NCBI GenBank assembly: GCA_017540645.1
Contig: JAFYAQ010000020.1
Location: forward strand, 1-64,000
Source of the DNA: Oscillospiraceae bacterium
GTDB lineage: Bacteria; Bacillota; Clostridia; Oscillospirales; Oscillospiraceae
Reading direction: 5' to 3'
Length of the DNA stretch: 64,000 bases
The position numbers and the translations under genes were made by a program. The notes below the pieces were generated by a model, which was given only the letters and a program-made list of their open reading frames with translations, had not been told where the DNA came from and ran no database searches. Of the stretch, positions 60,172 through 64,000 are shown piece by piece; the first letter of the stretch is position 1, and each line of letters starts with the position of its first letter.

Positions 60172-60834
60172 ATGAGAACGATTCGTGTTACCGGAAAGGG
60201 CCAGATCAAGGTCAAGCCCGACATGACCCGCATCACCATGACCCTCACCGGCGTCTTCAAAGAATACGGGGAGACCCTGCGGCGCTCTTCCGAGGAGACG
60301 GAGGCGCTGAAAGACATTCTCTCCGCCTTCGGTTTCGAGCGGCCTGATTTGAAAACGCTCAATTTCAGCGTGGATACGGAGTACGAGAGCTACCGGGATA
60401 AGAACAACAACTATCAGCAGCGCTTCGTGGGATATCGGTTCAACCATGTGCTGAAAGTGGAGTTTGCGTCCGACAACGACCGGCTGGGCAAGATCCTGTA
60501 TGCCCTTGCCAACGGGAAGGTCCGGCCGGAATTCCGCATCAGCTATACCGTGAAGGATCCGGAGGCGGCCAAGAACCGGCTGCTCGGGAAGGCGGTCACC
60601 GATGCCCGGGAAAAGGCGGAGGTGCTGACCCGGGCGGGCGGCGTCGAGCTGAAAGACATCCAGAGCATCGACTATTCCTGGGGACAGATCGATTTTGAGT
60701 TCCGGCCGATGATGGACAACCTGGCGGTGGGAAGATGCGCGGCGGGAATGGTGGAAAAAAGCGTTGCCCTTGACATGGAGCCGGACGACATCGAGGTCTC
60801 CGACACCGTCACCGTCGTCTGGGAGATCGCATAA
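60172..60834 (+). CDS. SIMPL-domain (DUF541) protein
   Basis: 220 aa. SIMPL/DUF541: RTIRVTGKGQIKVKPDMTRI at the N-terminus, LKTLNFSVDTEYESYRDKNN, YRFNHVLKVEFASDNDRLGK, and KAVTDAREKAEVLTRAGGV. No signal peptide is present, unlike periplasmic relatives, so it is probably cytoplasmic. ATG 60172 follows AAGGAGG; 15 bp after the DraG gene, so co-transcribed. Function of the family is poorly defined. Confidence 0.85.
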   Translation: MRTIRVTGKGQIKVKPDMTRITMTLTGVFKEYGETLRRSSEETEALKDILSAFGFERPDLKTLNFSVDTEYESYRDKNNNYQQRFVGYRFNHVLKVEFASDNDRLGKILYALANGKVRPEFRISYTVKDPEAAKNRLLGKAVTDAREKAEVLTRAGGVELKDIQSIDYSWGQIDFEFRPMMDNLAVGRCAAGMVEKSVALDMEPDDIEVSDTVTVVWEIA

Positions 60835-60923
60835 GGCGGAAAGCAGGCCGGTTTCCGGGGATAAAACACCGAAAGCAAAACGGTTTTTCTATGGCTGGGC
60901 CGTCGGTTTTCGGCAATCCTTTA

Positions 60924-60952
60924 TTGAAAAACGCGTCGGTTTTTGCTACTAT
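60924..60952 (+). promoter_or_regulatory. Promoter of the Ldh-family gene
   Basis: TTGAAA (60924-60929), 17 bp, extended TGC-TACTAT (60947-60952). Confidence 0.75.
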
Positions 60953-61061
60953 CTCTATAGTGAGATACGGGCGTTGGCCATGGCTTTACGCGGGACAGAG
61001 GAAAACGCGGAAAACGCCTGTATCCCGTCCGACGGAATAATAAAAGCTGGAGGGAAATATC

Positions 61062-62174
61062 ATGGAGACACGGCCTTATGTACCCTGGGATTTGATGAAT
61101 TCCTTTATGATCGACGTATTCAAGGCGTATGGCGTGCCGGAGGAGGATGCGGCGATCTGCGCGGACGTGCTGCTGGAGTCGGACCGCAGAGGCATCGAAA
61201 GCCACGGCTGCAACCGCTTCAAGCCGATTTACCTTGACCGCATCAAAAACGGGACGCTGCTGCCGGTCACAAAAATCGATATCGTAAAGGAAACGCCCAC
61301 CACCGTCGTCATGGACGCGAACAACGGCATGGGTATGGTAGCCAGCTACCGGATGATGGAAAAGCTGATCGAAAAGGCAAAGCAGTTCGGCATGGCGGGC
61401 GGTACCATCTTCAACTCCACCCACTACGGCATCGCCGGTTACTGGTCCACCATGGCGGAAAAAGCGGGCATGATCGGCATCACGGGGACAAACGCCCGGC
61501 CCTCCGTGGCGCCCACCTTCGGCGTGGAGCCCATGATGGGGACCAACCCCCTTACCTTCACCATGCCCACGGACGAGGACTTTCCCTTTAACTTCGACTG
61601 CGCCACGAGCACCGTGCAGAACGGCAAGATCGAGTTCTACCAGCGCAGCGGCAAGCCCACGCCCGCGGGCCTGGTGATCACGAAGGACGGCGGCACCATG
61701 ACCGATTCCGGGAAGATCCTGAAGGAGATGCGCGCCGGCAACTGCGCCCTGCTCCCCCTGGGAGGCGCCGGGGAGGAGACCGGCGGCTACAAGGGCTACG
61801 GCTTTACCGCCGTGGTGGAGATCCTCTCCTCCGCGCTGGCCGGAGGTCCGTATATGAAGGCCCTGAACGGGAAGGACGCCGACGGCAACAACAAGCTCTA
61901 TCGTCTGGGCCACTTCTTCTTTGTGATCAACCCGGAGTTTTTCATGGGACTGGACACCTTCCGGAAGACAGCGGGCGGCATCTGCCGGGATCTGCGCGCC
62001 TCGGAGAAAGCCCCCGGCGCGGAGCGCATCTACACCGCGGGAGAAAAGGAATGGCTGGCCTGGCAGGAACGGAAGGACAAGGGCGTTCCCGTGGGCGAGT
62101 CGATCCAGAAGGAATTCATCGCCCTGCGCGACGAGTACAAGCTGCCCTACCGCTTCCCGTTTGAAGAGACCTGA
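61062..62174 (+). CDS. Ldh-family (malate/L-lactate dehydrogenase type 2) oxidoreductase
   Basis: 370 aa, full length. NAD(P)-dependent Ldh_2 family: VLLESDRRGIESHGCNRF (catalytic His region), NGMGMVASYRMME, STHYGIAGYW, the GTNARPSVAPTFGVEPMMGTNP loop in parts, and GGYKGYGF. Family members reduce or oxidise 2-oxo/2-hydroxy acids (malate, lactate, ureidoglycolate, sulfolactate, 2,3-diketogulonate). ATG 61062 follows GGAGGG. Single-gene unit; substrate not determined. Confidence 0.9.
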   Translation: METRPYVPWDLMNSFMIDVFKAYGVPEEDAAICADVLLESDRRGIESHGCNRFKPIYLDRIKNGTLLPVTKIDIVKETPTTVVMDANNGMGMVASYRMMEKLIEKAKQFGMAGGTIFNSTHYGIAGYWSTMAEKAGMIGITGTNARPSVAPTFGVEPMMGTNPLTFTMPTDEDFPFNFDCATSTVQNGKIEFYQRSGKPTPAGLVITKDGGTMTDSGKILKEMRAGNCALLPLGGAGEETGGYKGYGFTAVVEILSSALAGGPYMKALNGKDADGNNKLYRLGHFFFVINPEFFMGLDTFRKTAGGICRDLRASEKAPGAERIYTAGEKEWLAWQERKDKGVPVGESIQKEFIALRDEYKLPYRFPFEET

Positions 62175-62229
62175 GCGGCGTTCCGCGCGGGGGAACAATC
62201 AGCGGCAAAGCAGCGGCTTGGAGGAAACC

Positions 62230-63177
62230 ATGAAAAAGACAGTGCCTGCATGGATCATTATCGCAGCGCTCGCCTTGGCAGCGACGGGATGCGGGATCCG
62301 CCCCGATCCCGGAAGCGGGACGCCCGCCGTCCCGCAGACCGCGCCGCCCCAGATCTCCGGGCCTGGGGCCGCATCCGGAAGGATGGACGGCGAGCGCTTC
62401 GAGACAGTCATTATCATGGAGGGCATGGAGGAGACGGTTCGCTGCGAGCACATCCGAAATGACACCCTCGGCTTCGAGGCGGACTACGAATATGAACGCT
62501 TCACACGGCGCACCGAAGCGGATCGCGAGCGATTCGTCTCGCTCTGGGGGGATCGGGAGGATCCCGAAAACTATCTGGAGCTGACGTTCCGCGCAAAGGA
62601 CGCCGAAACCGTCGCGGCAGCCGTAATCGAAGACCTTTCCCAGACCTATGACGTCCTTCAGGAGGATCGCGAGCTTGAACATGCGGGCAGCTGCCTGTAT
62701 ATCGAAGCATCCGTGCGGAAGGGCACGAACAATATGGCCGACCGGCTGCAGCTGGTGTACGTCATCCCGGCACCCGGCGGCTGTCTTGTGGCCACGGAGC
62801 ACCTGGCTGCGGAGGCCGCCGAGGGCTTCGGGAGACGCTTCTCCTGTATGCTGAATACCCTTACCGTCTTTGAAAGGCAGGGCGGAAAAATCCTTACGGA
62901 CGAAGAGGCGCTCGCCGCCGTCAGAGATCATTGTTATGCCGAAAACCCGGACCTGGAGAGGATCGTAAACGCCGGAGAATATCCGGTGTATTGGGAGATC
63001 GCTCCCGGTGAGGAACAGGAGATCGTGGTGCTGTTTCGGTCGTACACGGGAGCAGAGCTTCGCTATCATATCGATCGGGCCACCGGGGATACCTTTGTCA
63101 CGGAGTTCGTCCCCGGGATCACGGCCGAAGAACAAAGGACGGAGGAGGAATTCAACATCTGGGAATACCTGCCCTGA
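62230..63177 (+). CDS. Lipoprotein of unknown function
   Basis: 315 aa. Signal peptide with Lys-Lys, hydrophobic core and lipobox (LALAATGC, Cys at about residue 22), substrate for the Lgt encoded at 4265. After a Pro/Gly-rich linker, a region repeating alpha/beta pattern (GMEETVRCEHIRN, LGFEADYEYERFTRRTE) resembles extracytoplasmic stress or sensor lipoproteins in Clostridia, but no family is certain. ATG 62230 follows GGAGG. A terminator follows at 63254. Confidence 0.75.
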   Translation: MKKTVPAWIIIAALALAATGCGIRPDPGSGTPAVPQTAPPQISGPGAASGRMDGERFETVIIMEGMEETVRCEHIRNDTLGFEADYEYERFTRRTEADRERFVSLWGDREDPENYLELTFRAKDAETVAAAVIEDLSQTYDVLQEDRELEHAGSCLYIEASVRKGTNNMADRLQLVYVIPAPGGCLVATEHLAAEAAEGFGRRFSCMLNTLTVFERQGGKILTDEEALAAVRDHCYAENPDLERIVNAGEYPVYWEIAPGEEQEIVVLFRSYTGAELRYHIDRATGDTFVTEFVPGITAEEQRTEEEFNIWEYLP

Positions 63178-63253
63178 TGCCCGGCCTCCTTGCGCTTTCC
63201 CGACGTTTGTCTCCCAGGGAATATGTCCGATCAAAACACGGTACCTTTTCCAT

Positions 63254-63292
63254 AAAAGCACGGCAATCCGGATGGAATTGCCGTGCTTTTTT
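63254..63292 (+). terminator. Terminator after the lipoprotein gene
   Basis: AAAAGCACGGCAAT / ATTGCCGTGCTTTT stem (63254-63267, 63277-63290) continuing into TTTTTT. Confidence 0.9.
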
Positions 63293-63336
63293 GCGCAATG
63301 ACACGCAGAAAAAGCCGTAGATTCGGCAAGACGCTC

Positions 63337-63365
63337 TTGCAACTGCCGGCAGAATTGTATATACT
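63337..63365 (+). promoter_or_regulatory. Promoter of the terminal lipoprotein gene
   Basis: TTGCAA (63337-63342), 17 bp, TATACT (63360-63365). Confidence 0.8.
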
Positions 63366-63426
63366 TGCTTTATCCATTTAGTTAATGTAGTACGGCCTGT
63401 GACGATCCTTTTTTTCGGAGGTCCAT

Positions 63427-64000
63427 ATGACGAGAGCTTATTTGAAAAAAGCGATGTGCGTCCTTCTGGCCGCCGCGTCTGTGCTGCTGAGCGGCTGCGG
63501 CCAAAAGAAGGACATCTCACCCACCGCAAAGGAGATCTCAGCCATTTCCAGCGCGGCGGGCTTCCTCGCCGCCAAGGTGGAGGCCAGCGGCGGCTTTATC
63601 GCCAGCGAGGCCCAGCGGGAGAAGGCCTCTGACTACGCGTATCTGTACGACAATGCCCTGGCGGCGGAGGTGCTGTCCCGGGCCGGAGCCCAGACCCACG
63701 CGGAGATCATCGCCGACGCGATCGTCTTTGCCCAGACCCACGACCGCACGTTCCACGACGGCCGGCTGCGGAACACCTACAACAGCGGCGACCCCGTGAG
63801 CGACTCCGGCCGCTCCATCGCCTCCAAAAATGTGACGATCCGCATCCCCGGCTTCTGGCATAACGGGCGTTGGGAGGAGGACTCCTACACGGTCTCCACC
63901 TCCACGGGCAACATGGCCTGGACGATCCTGGCCCTGTGCGCCACCGCGAAGAACGCCTCGGAGGAGAAACGTGCCGTTTATCTGGAGACGGCCGAGCGCG
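63427..64000 (+). CDS. Lipoprotein, 5' part (runs off the window)
   Basis: ATG 63427 follows CGGAGG; frame open to the last base, 191 residues visible. Signal peptide and lipobox (VLLSGC, Cys at residue 24). The body has helix pairs such as DYAYLYDNALAAEVLSRAG, AEIIADAIVFAQTHDR and GNMAWTILALCATAKN, a pattern seen in (alpha/alpha)6-barrel glycan-acting enzymes and tetratricopeptide-like surface lipoproteins. Function cannot be settled without the rest. Confidence 0.8.
   Translation, partial: MTRAYLKKAMCVLLAAASVLLSGCGQKKDISPTAKEISAISSAAGFLAAKVEASGGFIASEAQREKASDYAYLYDNALAAEVLSRAGAQTHAEIIADAIVFAQTHDRTFHDGRLRNTYNSGDPVSDSGRSIASKNVTIRIPGFWHNGRWEEDSYTVSTSTGNMAWTILALCATAKNASEEKRAVYLETAER

Overview
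The window looks like chromosome of a moderately GC-rich, low-redundancy Gram-positive anaerobe of class Clostridia, probably an uncultured gut Oscillospirales/Ruminococcaceae-type bacterium. This is an inference from AGGAGG-type ribosome binding sites, sigma-A promoters, the YfmF/YfmH pair, a PadR-DUF2812 pair, an FtsW plus class B penicillin-binding protein cell-wall operon, and Clostridia-type large serine recombinases. No 16S gene is present, so the rank below class is a guess.

1-16.4 kb is core chromosome: the 3' end of a GH94 glycoside phosphorylase; a + strand operon yfmF-yfmH-lgt-coiled-coil protein; a palindrome-rich MITE-like element; a padR-DUF2812 pair; a tightly overlapping - strand operon (FHA-FtsW, PBP, ABC-F, recG, cysK); tmk; and two tRNA-Ser genes. 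The second tRNA-Ser (TGA) is the apparent left edge of a composite genomic island, because a degenerate copy of its 3' end recurs at 47683-47712.

16.4-32 kb is a defence and mobile segment: a small HTH regulator with a complete type III restriction-modification pair (mod, res); about 850 bp of eight regularly built modules, each a run of 10-bp direct repeats at a fixed distance from a shared 19-bp promoter-like motif; a mini-element with a 59-aa HTH-like protein, an orphan HK97-type capsid protein and two serine recombinases; then DUF6978, DUF1828/1829, a CarD-like/EVE-like protein, a NUDIX hydrolase and a TIR-domain protein. A tRNA-Tyr cut off after its anticodon arm follows a full promoter at 32.2 kb.

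32.5-47.6 kb begins with a GNAT enzyme and an ADP-ribose locus: a zinc macrodomain hydrolase next to a class M sirtuin (SirTM). That sirtuin gene is split. Its first 280 codons (with an in-frame TAG) lie at 34.3-35.1 kb and its last 56 codons at 42.04-42.21 kb. Between them sits a 6.9-kb element with a second, intact SirTM, a GH2 remnant, xylB, xylA, a LexA-like repressor and a large serine recombinase whose stop codon is at the right junction. Small single-gene units follow (nucleotidyltransferase-like, SF0329, two small membrane proteins, GNAT, flavodoxin), several of them separated by near-identical fused terminator/promoter modules, then YdcF and YdeI proteins.

47.7-57.2 kb is a catabolic region with two AtuA (DUF1446) + DUF4387 pairs, each with its own LysR regulator, plus a CitMHS carboxylate transporter, a metallo-beta-lactamase-fold lactonase and a DUF6282 amidohydrolase-like protein. 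It probably handles an organic acid, CoA ester or lactone that cannot be named from sequence. 57.2-59.2 kb is a graveyard of truncated prmA, merR and hsdM. 59.2-64 kb returns to GC-rich genes: ADP-ribosylglycohydrolase, SIMPL protein, an Ldh-family dehydrogenase and two lipoproteins, the last running off the window.
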